Assembly (NCBI RefSeq): GCF_020736705.1
Contig: NZ_CP085990.1
Location: 2,046,001-2,110,000, forward strand
Origin: Psychrobacter sanguinis
GTDB taxonomy: Bacteria; Pseudomonadota; Gammaproteobacteria; Pseudomonadales; Moraxellaceae
Reading direction: 5' to 3'
DNA length: 64,000 nt
The notes below the pieces were generated by a model. It had not been told where the DNA came from. It worked only from the letters and a program-made list of their open reading frames with translations, and did not search any database. The translations under genes and the position numbers were made by a program. Shown piece by piece: positions 8,731 through 17,559 of this stretch (its first letter is position 1; each line of letters begins with the position of its first letter).

Positions 8731-10941
8731 ATGACTACTACGACAGCCAACCAAAAAAAAGAAATGAAAAATAAGCAAGAAACCACCACCCCTGATAAAG
8801 CTGTAAATAGTGGTGCATCTGAGTTCACCACTTTAGATTGGGAACGTTATGAAGATGGCACTTATTCGCCAAACAGTTATATCAACCGTGAGCTTTCTTG
8901 GCTTCAGTTTCATTTAAGAGTCCTAGTTCAAGCGACCAATCCCAGCCATCCTTTGTTAGAGCGTTTGTTCTTTTTGATTATTTTCTCCTCGAACATGGAT
9001 GAGTTTTTCGAAATCCGAGTTGCAGGACTTATGCAGCAACTCAATCACGGTAATATCTCGCACAAACCGGATAAAATGCGTCCCAGTGAAGTGTTACAAG
9101 AAATATCAGAGGTGGCTCATGAAGCTATTGAAGAGCAATATCGTATTTTAAATGAAGAGATCTTGCCTGCCTTGGCGGAAGAAGATATTCGCTATTTGAA
9201 GCGTGATGAACTAAACCCAAAGCAAGCGCAGTGGATGAAAGAATACTTCATGGAGCAGGTGATGCCGGTGTTGACGCCGATAAGTATTGACCCAGCGCAC
9301 CCGTTCCCAAGATTGGTAAACAAAAGCCTCAACTTTATCGTAAGCTTAGAGGGCAAAGATGCCTTTGGCCGAGATATTAATTTGGCAATAGTACCTGCAC
9401 CTCGTAGTTTACCGCGAGTCATTCGTCTGCCTGATGAGCTGACAGAGGGGAAAGAACACCACATTATGTTATCTGCGGTGATTCATGAGCATGTGGGTAA
9501 ACTATTCCCAGGAATGAACGTCACCGGATGCAACCAGTTCCGTCTCACTCGAAATGCCGACCTTCAGCTGTCTGACGATGTAGAAGACATCGCTAAAGCA
9601 TTAGAAGGGCAGTTAGACAATCGCCGTTTTGGGGACAAGGTTCGCTTAGAGGTGACCACCAATTGTCCTAAAGAAATCAGTGATTATTTGCTTAAAGAAT
9701 TTGGACTTCATGAAAAGCAGTTATATCGAGTCAATGGACCGGTAAACTTAACCCGTTTACTATTTGATTTCGATATTCCTAAGCTACGTTTTCAACCATT
9801 TTCACACATCATGCCAAAGCCTTTTAGAAGAGAGTCTTTTGATAAAGATGAGAGCATGTTTACTGCCATTCGCCGCGGTGATGTGTTGGTGCATCATCCC
9901 TTTGAGTCATTTAACCCTGTGGTCAACATGATCTGGCAGGCAGCAACTGACCCTAAAGTTTTGGCAATTAAACAAACCTTATATCGTTCAGGTACGAACT
10001 CTGAGATTGTTAAAGCGCTAGCAGAAGCGGCTAGAAATGGCAAAGAGGTAACTGCCATTATTGAGCTACGTGCTCGTTTTGATGAAGCTTCTAATATTGA
10101 AGTGGCCAACCTGTTACAAGAAGCAGGGGCGGTTGTGGTTTACGGTATCGTCGGCTACAAAACCCATGCAAAATTAATGCTTATTGTACGCCGTGAAGAC
10201 AATAAGATACGCCGCTATGTGCATCTAGGGACGGGTAACTATCATGAGGGCAATGCCAAAGCTTATACTGACTATGGATTGTTCACAGCAAACCCAGACT
10301 TATCAGAAGATGTGCATAAGATTTTCCAAGAGCTTACCGGTATGGGCAAAGCGGCCAACGTCAATAAGCTGTTACATGCACCATTTACCATGCATCCTAA
10401 ATTTATGTCTTTTATTGATGATGAGATTGCCCATGCTAAGGCGGGTAAGAAAGCCCATATTATCGTCAAGTGTAATGCATTAACAGAGCGTCATTTGATT
10501 GACAAGCTGTATGATGCGTCACAAGCAGGGGTGAAGATTGAGCTTATCTTACGTTCAATGAGCTGTATCCGTCCTCAGGTCAAAGGCTTGTCTGAAAATA
10601 TTACAGTGCGCTCAGTGGTCGGACGCTTCTTAGAGCATACTCGTGTCTATTATTTCCATAATAATGGTGACGAGCGCTTGTACTGCGGTAGTGCGGACTG
10701 GATGAGTCGTAACTTGTTCCACCGTGTTGAGGTCGCCTTCCCAGTTGAAGATCCAAAGCTGTTTAAGCGGGTGTATCAAGATGGGCTTATTAGCTATTTA
10801 AAAGACAATGTACAGGCTTGGGAATTAAAAGGAGATGGCAATTGGCATCAGGTTAAGCCGCAGCCTGGTGAGCAGCCTTTTATTGCTCAAGATTATTTAC
10901 TACAAAAAATCAATAATGTCTCTGATATAACGGTTCAATAG
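8731..10941 (+). CDS. ppk1: polyphosphate kinase 1
   Basis: This 736-residue PPK1 reversibly makes long-chain polyphosphate from ATP. The N-terminal domain opens with the family segment [10 protein letters not shown]. The two phospholipase-D-like halves carry the expected catalytic histidines, His479 in THAKLML and His636 in EHTRVYYF. The conserved [19 protein letters not shown] and [12 protein letters not shown] blocks are also present. The first 40 or so residues are a Lys/Thr-rich extension and may be disordered. AAGGAGG lies 11 bases before the ATG. A strong terminator follows. It sits about 170 bp behind mtgA and probably has its own promoter. Confidence 0.95.
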   Translation: MTTTTANQKKEMKNKQETTTPDKAVNSGASEFTTLDWERYEDGTYSPNSYINRELSWLQFHLRVLVQATNPSHPLLERLFFLIIFSSNMDEFFEIRVAGLMQQLNHGNISHKPDKMRPSEVLQEISEVAHEAIEEQYRILNEEILPALAEEDIRYLKRDELNPKQAQWMKEYFMEQVMPVLTPISIDPAHPFPRLVNKSLNFIVSLEGKDAFGRDINLAIVPAPRSLPRVIRLPDELTEGKEHHIMLSAVIHEHVGKLFPGMNVTGCNQFRLTRNADLQLSDDVEDIAKALEGQLDNRRFGDKVRLEVTTNCPKEISDYLLKEFGLHEKQLYRVNGPVNLTRLLFDFDIPKLRFQPFSHIMPKPFRRESFDKDESMFTAIRRGDVLVHHPFESFNPVVNMIWQAATDPKVLAIKQTLYRSGTNSEIVKALAEAARNGKEVTAIIELRARFDEASNIEVANLLQEAGAVVVYGIVGYKTHAKLMLIVRREDNKIRRYVHLGTGNYHEGNAKAYTDYGLFTANPDLSEDVHKIFQELTGMGKAANVNKLLHAPFTMHPKFMSFIDDEIAHAKAGKKAHIIVKCNALTERHLIDKLYDASQAGVKIELILRSMSCIRPQVKGLSENITVRSVVGRFLEHTRVYYFHNNGDERLYCGSADWMSRNLFHRVEVAFPVEDPKLFKRVYQDGLISYLKDNVQAWELKGDGNWHQVKPQPGEQPFIAQDYLLQKINNVSDITVQ

Positions 10942-10978
10942 ATGATTTAGCTACTATTGCATTAATTCAATTAAACTA

Positions 10979-11016
10979 AAAAAAGCAACTTTGGTTAACA
11001 AAGTTGCTTTTTTTTC
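10979..11016 (+). terminator. ppk1 terminator
   Basis: A 13-bp stem (AAAAGCAACTTTG / CAAAGTTGCTTTT) with a 5-base loop runs into a T tract. It lies about 40 bp after the ppk1 stop. Confidence 0.9.
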
Positions 11017-11116
11017 AACATAATTAAACACAAAGCTACGTGTTTCTAATAGTTTATTGAGCTCTGCTGCCTATATGATAATACGCATAACTAAATAAAC
11101 AAAAAAAGGAAGCAAT

Positions 11117-11323
11117 ATGAGCAACGATAATAACAATGCAAAACCGCAAGCATCAGAAAATCAATCAGATGTAGAAAGAGCAGCGAATGAAGTGAATCCA
11201 AATGAAGTGGAAAAAAATCTTCAATCTGATGAGGCTAAAAATAAAACGTCTGAACAGCCCGAAAATCTGTCAGGTGAAGAGAGAACCCCTTTTATAGATG
11301 AAAAGTTACGGACTGATAAATAG
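11117..11323 (+). CDS. small hydrophilic disordered protein 1 (68 aa)
   Basis: The function is not recognised. This is a 68-residue protein rich in Asn, Glu, Ser, Asp and Lys, with no Cys or Trp and no hydrophobic segment. The composition predicts intrinsic disorder and high solubility, as in hydrophilins or stress-protectant proteins. AAGGAAG stands 5-6 bases before the ATG, so translation is believable. It is first of three consecutive genes of the same character, separated by 135-165 bp spacers rather than tightly packed. They may be independently transcribed or share a long transcript ending at the terminator at 12343. Confidence 0.65.
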   Translation: MSNDNNNAKPQASENQSDVERAANEVNPNEVEKNLQSDEAKNKTSEQPENLSGEERTPFIDEKLRTDK

Positions 11324-11458
11324 TTCGTATTGATAAACAGTTCAAGATAGACAATTTAAATAGTTAATGCTACTAATTGCTCATACTATAAATATTATAT
11401 GGATTATGAGCACAACTAATTATTAATTCTGATAAATATAAAATATAAAGAGAATATT

Positions 11459-11773
11459 ATGTCAATTAATCAAACCATAAAAGTGAAAGATGAACATAGA
11501 CAGTATGAAGATCCTAAAGATACCCATTCTGTAGATGCTACAGATGCGCCTTCTATCGACCAAAGTGCTGAAACCTCAGATAAAGGTGAGTTAGAGCAGG
11601 GTACTTATGAAGGCAGAAAGCATCAACCTGATATTGATGGTCCACAGCAAGCTTCTCAAGAAACAGATGATGTTTATGATGAAGGCCGTGAAGATGATAC
11701 CCGTCTTCCTCCAGCGGGCAGAAACGTGGGCGAGTTAAATGCTTTTGACTTAGGTCGACACGATGAGGATTAA
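11459..11773 (+). CDS. small hydrophilic disordered protein 2 (104 aa)
   Basis: This protein is unrecognised. It has 104 residues, strongly acidic, rich in Asp, Glu, Gln and Ser, and lacks Cys and Trp. A somewhat more ordered C-terminal segment (RLPPAGRNVGELNAFDLGRH, about residues 81-100) could be a short binding motif. AGAG precedes the ATG. It has no signal peptide or membrane helix. It is the middle member of the set of three hydrophilic proteins. Sequence similarity to its two neighbours is compositional rather than clearly homologous. Confidence 0.62.
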   Translation: MSINQTIKVKDEHRQYEDPKDTHSVDATDAPSIDQSAETSDKGELEQGTYEGRKHQPDIDGPQQASQETDDVYDEGREDDTRLPPAGRNVGELNAFDLGRHDED

Positions 11774-11936
11774 GATCTGATTTGCTAAAACTAAGCTGTA
11801 ATGTTTAGTTTTATTTAGAATTAATCATATTCGAATTCGCTTTTACGTTTTTAACCCACTGGTCGCAAGCTATTTGAATAACATACTTAATCTTATTTAA
11901 GTAGTTATTTAGGTACTGTGGCATTAAGGAATGATT

Positions 11937-12302
11937 ATGCAAACTCAAGACCCAAATTTAACCAAAACTCCGATCGATAAATCAGAAGTAGCGGTTAAGA
12001 AAGAGGCTAAACAGTATTCAAAGACATCAAATGAATCTGAGCAGTATTCAGAAACAACAAATGAAAAGGGTACTGAAACACTTAAAGATGAGTACATCAA
12101 TAGTGAGCATGTGAAGGAAGGGGATAACCCTGCCCGTCAACCGGATAGAAGAGATCAACAGGGCAATACGCCTTTTGATGATAATGTGAATGAAAACACA
12201 ATGGGTACTGAGCGTCCGCAAAGTGATGAAATAACCGATGCCAATCGTTATGCCACTGTTGATAATGCGCAAACCCGTGTGCTCAATGAAGATCTTAAAT
12301 AA
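11937..12302 (+). CDS. small hydrophilic disordered protein 3 (121 aa)
   Basis: This protein is unrecognised. The ATG at 11937 is preferred over the ATG at 11931 because AAGGA abuts the earlier codon but lies 6 bases before the later one. The 121-residue product is rich in Glu, Asp, Asn, Thr and Lys, with no Cys or Trp. Within it, the near-repeats KQYSKTSNES and EQYSETTNEK (about residues 25-45) suggest a short internal duplication. It is followed by a terminator, closing the three-gene stretch. A stress-protectant or hydrophilin-like role is a guess from composition only. Confidence 0.62.
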   Translation: MQTQDPNLTKTPIDKSEVAVKKEAKQYSKTSNESEQYSETTNEKGTETLKDEYINSEHVKEGDNPARQPDRRDQQGNTPFDDNVNENTMGTERPQSDEITDANRYATVDNAQTRVLNEDLK

Positions 12303-12342
12303 GTTTAAGTGAGTTATCCATAACTTCTCTAAGTGTATCCAT

Positions 12343-12372
12343 AAAAAGGCCTACTATTTATAGTAGGCCTTT
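12343..12372. terminator. bidirectional terminator between the small-protein genes and miaE
   Basis: The hairpin AAAAGGCCTACTA / TAGTAGGCCTTTT has a short AT loop and T/A tracts on each side. It lies between the gene ending at 12302 and miaE, which ends at 12429. Confidence 0.85.
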
Positions 12373-12428
12373 TCATTAGTACTGAAACGTTTCGTTGTTA
12401 GTGGGAAGTCGTTCATTTATAACAATGT

Positions 12429-13172
12429 TTAGGTTGGTATCCCACTATGAAAGCGTAATTCGCTATCTGGGCTAGTAATGAGTTCTGCTTCTATTTCTCT
12501 AAAAAAAGCGATACGTTGGTCAACGTTCATAGTTTCTTCATTAGTATTGATACTGCCATTAGTGGCTTGCGATAAGGCTTCTAAATCTACAGTACCCCCC
12601 TTATTAGGTTCTAAAGAGCGAGCAAGGCTTATATAGTCTTCGTAATGACGGCTTTCTGATTTTAGTAAATAGCGATAGTACTTAGCCAGCTTTTCATCCT
12701 CAATCACCTCACTAAGTGCCGCAAAACGTTCACAAGAGCGAGCTTCGATAAATGCGCCGATAATTAAAATGTCAATCATGGCGGCAGGCTCATAAGTACG
12801 TTTATGCTTAAGCATACCTTTGGCATAGCGACTGGCAGGTAAGTGACGCCATTTTTGACCACGCTCCTCCATAATACCTACGACTTGCTCGTAATGTAGC
12901 ATTTCTTCTCGAATCAGCTGTGCCAACTTCATTTGTAGCTCTTGATGGAACTCGTAGCGAAAGATTAAGTTCATGGCAGTACCAGCTGCTTTCTTTTCAC
13001 AGTTAGCATGGTCCTGAATCAGAGTTGGCAAATCATGAACTGCGGCATCAAGCCAAGCTTTGGGTGTAGGCGCACCTAAGAAATCATGAATATGGGAGAT
13101 ATCGGTTTTGGCGGGGGCAGTTACTGTGTTATTGCTATCGTTAAGACTGTCATCACTCATAATTGTGCTCAT
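12429..13172 (-). CDS. miaE: tRNA-(ms2io6A) hydroxylase
   Basis: This 247-residue non-haem di-iron enzyme hydroxylates the isopentenyl side chain of ms2i6A at position 37 of tRNAs that read UNN codons. The four-helix di-iron ligand motifs are visible: EEMLHYEQV, IEARSCERFAAL and SESRHYEDY, with an earlier Glu near HANCEKKAAG. GAPTPKAWL near the start is also typical. The first 20 residues are polar and variable; Met5 is an alternative start. It is monocistronic, just outside the IS66 insertion: the element's target duplication lies about 80 bp upstream of the start codon. Confidence 0.9.
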   Translation of the reverse strand: MSTIMSDDSLNDSNNTVTAPAKTDISHIHDFLGAPTPKAWLDAAVHDLPTLIQDHANCEKKAAGTAMNLIFRYEFHQELQMKLAQLIREEMLHYEQVVGIMEERGQKWRHLPASRYAKGMLKHKRTYEPAAMIDILIIGAFIEARSCERFAALSEVIEDEKLAKYYRYLLKSESRHYEDYISLARSLEPNKGGTVDLEALSQATNGSINTNEETMNVDQRIAFFREIEAELITSPDSELRFHSGIPT

Positions 13173-14047
13173 TTATTACTTTGGCTAAGAGTATAGGGGA
13201 TATAAAACTTAAATAGGGAACATAGATAAGGCGTATAAGGCCTATTCTATCAAATTAGACGTAAGCATCCGACCACCCCCTATTGCGGTGGCACCCAGCG
13301 ATGAGGTAACAACTCATCCAGATCCTCTTGAGTAGGCAGGCGTCTTAGCACGTCTGTCAAATAAGCAGACACATCCAAACCATTTAAGCGAGCTGACTGA
13401 ATGATTGACATAATATTCGCAGCCCGCTGCCCACTTCGCAGCGAACCGGCAAACAACCAGTTTTTACGCCCAAGTGCCCACGGACGCATCTGATTCTCCG
13501 CCCAATTATTATCAATCGGCAGCCTGCCATCATCTAGATACTGAGTCAGCGCCTGCCAACGTTTCAGGCAATAATCCATCGCCTTACTAATACTGGCATT
13601 TTTAGTGGTTAACTGCCTTTTTTCTTGTAACCATTGGTGCAGCTTATCGGCAATCGGTTTGGCTTTTTCTTGCCTGATTTGCCGAACTATTTGGGGATCT
13701 CTTGGTATTGGAGGTGTATTTTTTTCAAATCGCTCATCAATCTCACGTTCAACAGCATACAACTGCCTAAATAACGTTAATGCCTCAATGCTCACGATAC
13801 TTTGCCCAGTGACATGCAGTTCATGAAACTTACGCCGTGCATGAGCCAGACAACCGATTTCAGTCACACCTTGATGAAATAAGAACTTATACCCGCTGTA
13901 ATCATCGCAAACCAGCTTACCGCGCCACTTATCTAAAAAGGCTTTAGGGTGCTCATTACGACGACTTTCGGCAAAGTCATAGACCACCGCTTTTAATGAG
14001 TTGTGCTGTGGCGTAAGATACGCCCAGACATAGCCTTTTTTTAATGA

Positions 14048-15137
14048 TAGGACTTACGCAACAATCAGTCTAGGCGAGCGCAACTGCTCGCAGAGATAGT
14101 CATCCAGCAAGCCATGTTTTAACTGATATACCGTTTTCTTTGTCTGCCTAGCAATACGGGTCAAACTTATCCAAACTAATATAGAACAGCAAATATGATT
14201 GCGCTGAATACGTGCTTTTCGACACTGATTAGACTCTATACCTGTTAATTGCTTAATCTCACGATGAAACTGCTCAATTTTCCAGCGTATGGCGCACACC
14301 TGTTGTACGTCATCACGATTTGTTTGAGTGGTGTCGTTGGTTACGACCCAATCCGTGCGGTGAGTACTCACCACAACCCGAAACAGTTGCACTTTATAGT
14401 GTTTAGGAAATTTATTGATCTTAATTAATTTGCCATTATCTTGTTCGGCCTCAGTCCATTGTAAAGCACTGACTGAGGTATAAGCGCGTTGCCCCTTAGA
14501 ATCATCAACCAAACGGTTGCTCTTAAGCGGACAGTAAAAGATTTTACCTAAACCATCAATAGTCAGCATGATATCTTTAGTGGCATACCAGCTGTCCATG
14601 AGCACCGTTTTAAATACCAATTGCTTGTACTCGATCGTGTGTCGTAACATATCTTTTAAATGATCAAGCTTGGTTTTACCATCGATGGCTTTGTCGTAAA
14701 TACGGTAGTCAATAACCCAATACTGCTGGGTATGCGGGTTAACGTAGATGCAGTTTACAAGACCAATGCCTTTAATTAATCGTTTAGCATTGCCACTATA
14801 TTGGCGGTTGACCAGTTCTATCTTATGACTGTGATCTTTGTCTAATACGGTATCATCAAAGAGCAAGTAACCCTCAGCATCGGCGACAATGTCTTGTTTA
14901 ACTTGTTCCCATACTAGACGAGGTTTGAGCTTGTCACCTTTAATATAACGGTTGATACGGTCATGACTGATGTTCTCAGGATGATGATCAGCATAGTTGG
15001 TGATGGTGTAGTTTATTTGGCTCACCATGAGATATTGGCAATAATCTAGTCGGGTTACTTTAGGCTTCTTCATGACTATTATGGTACTACGCTGTGCTTT
15101 AGGTTGGCAATATATCTCTGGTTTTGCGTAAGTCCTA
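14048..15137 (-). mobile_element. 1,090-bp IS nested in IS66 tnpC (IS701-like)
   Basis: Perfect 13-bp terminal inverted repeats TAGGACTTACGCA are at 14048-14060 and, complemented, at 15125-15137. The 5-bp duplication AATGA lies at 14043-14047 and 15138-15142. A single transposase gene fills it. The transposase resembles the DDE proteins usually labelled IS701 or IS4-like. The family name is tentative because the element is shorter than classical IS701. The perfect ends and duplication suggest it is intact and recent. Confidence 0.88.
14054..15073 (-). CDS. DDE transposase of the nested IS (IS701/IS4-like)
   Basis: The start chosen is the ATG at 15073 (MKKPKVTRLDYC), giving 339 residues. A later start at 15028 (MVSQINYT) is possible. 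The frame is also open upstream into IS66 tnpC, so a fusion could be made. Catalytic features are LLFDDTVLDK (first acidic residues), KTVLMDSWYAT (second Asp), and the C-terminal IRWKIEQFHREIKQLTG block, which has the R..E spacing of IS4-type transposases. Close relatives carry the downstream QCRKARIQRNH segment. It cuts and pastes its own element. No ribosome-binding site is evident. Confidence 0.85.
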   Translation of the reverse strand: MKKPKVTRLDYCQYLMVSQINYTITNYADHHPENISHDRINRYIKGDKLKPRLVWEQVKQDIVADAEGYLLFDDTVLDKDHSHKIELVNRQYSGNAKRLIKGIGLVNCIYVNPHTQQYWVIDYRIYDKAIDGKTKLDHLKDMLRHTIEYKQLVFKTVLMDSWYATKDIMLTIDGLGKIFYCPLKSNRLVDDSKGQRAYTSVSALQWTEAEQDNGKLIKINKFPKHYKVQLFRVVVSTHRTDWVVTNDTTQTNRDDVQQVCAIRWKIEQFHREIKQLTGIESNQCRKARIQRNHICCSILVWISLTRIARQTKKTVYQLKHGLLDDYLCEQLRSPRLIVA

Positions 15138-16174
15138 AATGATTTACCACCTACCTTTACATGGTTCTTCATGATAGATACCGGGGTTTCATCGGCATGT
15201 AAGATAGGCTCAGACAGTAATAGTTCATGCAAGCGACTGACTAAAGGCTCAAGGGCGACGCCGCAGCGTCCTACCCAATCTGCCATAGTAGCATCGGGGA
15301 TATTTACCCCACTTCGCTGATAGATAATATTCTGCCGATATAGCGGCTGATGGTCTGCATATTTGCTAATAAGGATGTGTGCAAGCAGCTCTGGGGTGGC
15401 GATGCTTTTGTTAATAATCTGCTTGGGGGTAGCCGCTTGATGAATGATGTCACACTCACGGCATACCCATTTAGGGTAGATGTGACGCTCAATATAAAAC
15501 TGCTTAGGGATAATGCCAAGTTTGTCTTGTTTATCCTCCCCAATTCGCTTCATTTGACAGCCGCAGTCACAGACGGTGGTAAGTGGTTCATGAACCTGGG
15601 TTTTCACCTCAAGGTTGTCAGGAATCACTGTGTATTTAGCACGCTTTGTTTTTTTAGGCTGATCAGTAGCTGAAGCTGGCAGCTCATCTGTGCTCTCTTT
15701 GACGGCTTTAAGCTCACCCTGATCAATGAGGGTTTCTGCCTGAGTAAGTTCAATAGCAGGCAGCTTGGCAAGCTCATCTTGGCTTAAGCCGCTAAGGTAT
15801 TCATCTCGGATTTGTTCAAGCTGCGCTAAGTCCTCTTGCGCCGCCTCATAGTTTAAGTGGGTTTGTCTGTCAGTGATGCCTTCGCTTTTTTGTCCATAGA
15901 GCCGGTGAATAAGCCGCTTTTGTTTTTCGATGAGTTCAAGCACTTGTTCATACAGCTTGTGGTTTTCTTCAACCACTTGGTTAAAAAGCTGCTGTAGTTG
16001 ATCGTGACTTGTATTTGTTTGATCAATTTGTTGCTGCAGGTGCTCATTACGCTGTTCAAGCAGGTGGATTTTCACCAGAAGCTCGGCGTAAGTGGGGTCT
16101 TTTGATAAGTCGGATAAGTTGGCAACAGTCATGGCGATATGTTGCCAGAGTTTTATTTGCCTGTCATCTGCTAT

Positions 16175-16519
16175 TTATAGGATGGGGGTTAATTTATCTT
16201 TGCCCATGTTACGCCAAGGCAGTCCACTGATTAAGGCATTAAATTGTTCACGGTTGATGCTGATACCAGTCTGAGTGGTGGTGAGCGGCTTGGTTAAGCC
16301 ATGAAATTTATTGTCATCGAGCTGACGGCTACAAAGCCATACGCCAAGCCCATCATGAATGAATACTTTTAGGCGTGTGCCTGCTTTGTTGTAAAACAGG
16401 TAGGCACAGTGAGGGCGAATGCTTTGGTGTTCGGTGATGATGTGGGCCAGTAGTTTGCCACTACCACATCGCATGTCCATAGGTGCGGTGGATAGCCAGA
16501 TGTGAGTGATGGGTATCAT
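16175..16519 (-). CDS. tnpB: IS66 accessory protein TnpB
   Basis: This 114-residue IS66 Orf2 family protein is required with TnpA and TnpC for efficient transposition; its biochemical role is unclear. The motif IWLSTAPMDMRCGSGKLLA matches the family's N-terminal signature, and AYLFYNKAGTRLKVFIHDGLGVWLCSRQL matches its central strand region. It overlaps tnpA by 4 bases (ATGA), the usual translational coupling in IS66. Despite the name it is unrelated to the RNA-guided TnpB of IS200/IS605. Confidence 0.92.
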   Translation of the reverse strand: MIPITHIWLSTAPMDMRCGSGKLLAHIITEHQSIRPHCAYLFYNKAGTRLKVFIHDGLGVWLCSRQLDDNKFHGLTKPLTTTQTGISINREQFNALISGLPWRNMGKDKLTPIL

Positions 16520-16953
16520 TGCAGTCCTCGTAGTAGGTCAATCAAACTTTGAGTGTCTATTTGGCTAATGTTGAGGCTTATCGCCCCAGATGCTCGAGCT
16601 GTGATTTGCAGTTTGATGTTCTTTATGACGGAGGCTGAGCCTAGATGCGTGATTCCAGGCTCAAGATGAATTGGAATAAAGTGCGGGTTTGGATCATGAG
16701 GACTGTTTATAGCACCAGGTAATGTGTCAGCTTGAGTCTGCGTGCGCTGATACTGGCGTTTCCAGTTATGTAGAAGGTTTTGGTTAATGCCATGCTCTCG
16801 GGCAATGCTGGCAATTGATCGACCTGAGTCTGTCGCTTCTTTTACTAAAAGTGCTTTAAACTCGCCGCTGTAAGTTCTGCGTTTGGGCTTATTAGGGGGT
16901 TGTGTTGTCATGTTAGTGTCCACGATTATTTGTTCGTGGACACTATCTCGCAT
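16516..16953 (-). CDS. tnpA: IS66 accessory protein TnpA (HTH)
   Basis: This IS66 Orf1-type protein has an N-terminal helix-turn-helix: RRTYSGEFKALLVKEA followed by SIASIAREHGINQNLLHNWKRQ. The longest frame is 145 residues from 16953. A start at Met15 (16911, MTTQPPNKPKRR) fits family length better and lies just after a 9-bp stem hairpin (16916-16943). It is the first gene of the tnpA-tnpB-tnpC unit and is intact. Confidence 0.88.
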   Translation of the reverse strand: MRDSVHEQIIVDTNMTTQPPNKPKRRTYSGEFKALLVKEATDSGRSIASIAREHGINQNLLHNWKRQYQRTQTQADTLPGAINSPHDPNPHFIPIHLEPGITHLGSASVIKNIKLQITARASGAISLNISQIDTQSLIDLLRGLQ

Positions 16954-17000
16954 TTTTTAATAGAAAAAAAGATGGGATGGTCGGATGCTTACAATTAGAC

Positions 17001-17559
17001 TTTATAGCGGTCTTCGCTTTTTAACGGCAAGAAATTTAATACAGCTGTAAAAAAGGCGAGTTAATCTAGATGATATTAATTCTGACGATATCAACTGTCA
17101 TCAGAGCTAAAGAGTGCACTCAACTTATAGTTAACAGTAAAGGTACAAGCGGCAAGATAACTGAATACAATAATCTATTATTTAATAGCACTCGATAGTT
17201 AATAAGCTTAATTCATTAGAATTAATACGCTGAAATCTAATAAGACACAAATTATAATATTGTATAAGCTTTTGAATTTACTGACTTTAGCTACTACTAT
17301 CAAGGCAGTAAAGACCAAACATTTATTTAGTAAATGGCAGTTTCTTGTTTATTTATCTCAATGATAGTAGTATGAAGAAAGACGACCTCCTAGTGGCCAG
17401 TCAATCAGTATATAGAGTGTATTTCAGCTATCGGTATAGCCCTAATTTGTTTCAATAAAATTAATAATAACAAGTCTGAGTATGCTTGTGCATAAGATAG
17501 ACTTAAATGAAACACTGAAGACACTGATTAATTCATTCACCAACAAAGGATCATATGGT
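17001..17559. other. intergenic region between the IS66 target site and glcB
   Basis: About 560 bp, AT-rich. It must hold the glcB promoter. I saw no gene, RNA or clear operator. A weak upstream extension of the glcB frame (ATG at 17482) lies in it but is probably untranslated leader. Confidence 0.5.

Larger units (their letters stand above)
13280..16132 (-). pseudogene. tnpC: IS66 transposase TnpC, split by an IS
   Basis: The 5' part (16132-15138) encodes the coiled-coil N-terminus, the zinc-finger-like CDCGC...CREC region and the catalytic start LHADETPVSIM. The 3' part (14042-13280) encodes KGYVWAYLTPQHNS through NNWAENQMRPWALGRKNWLF, the family's C-terminal block. Removing the inserted 1,090 bp and one copy of the 5-bp duplication joins the parts in frame (GGKS-LKKGYVW). 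The result is 585 residues, so disruption is by insertion alone. The 5' part currently reads in frame into the inserted transposase, giving one 692-codon open frame (14054-16132). Confidence 0.93.
13261..16992 (-). mobile_element. IS66-family insertion sequence, interrupted by a second IS
   Basis: The ends are inverted repeats: GTAAGCATCCGACCA at 13261-13275, and its complement ending at 16992, with 15 bases perfect before divergence. The 8-bp duplication AATTAGAC flanks it at 13253-13260 and 16993-17000. IS66 elements characteristically begin GTAA and duplicate 8 bp. The gene order on the minus strand is tnpA, tnpB, tnpC. The element is 3,732 bp only because a 1,090-bp IS plus its 5-bp duplication sits inside tnpC. 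Without these it would be 2,637 bp, normal for the family. Perfect target repeats argue for a fairly recent arrival. Transposition on its own is unlikely while tnpC is split. Confidence 0.95.

Noticed and set aside
14049..15136. Inner IS with 12-bp ends AGGACTTACGCA
   Set aside because: With these limits no exact target duplication exists; extending each end by one base gives 13-bp perfect ends and an exact AATGA duplication, so 14048-15137 is used.
15350..15673. 107-codon plus-strand frame opposite IS66 tnpC
   Set aside because: Antisense to the transposase; no start signal.
17482..17559. 26-codon N-terminal extension of malate synthase G
   Set aside because: The ATG at 17560 has AAAGGA upstream and gives the family's usual length; the earlier ATG has neither.
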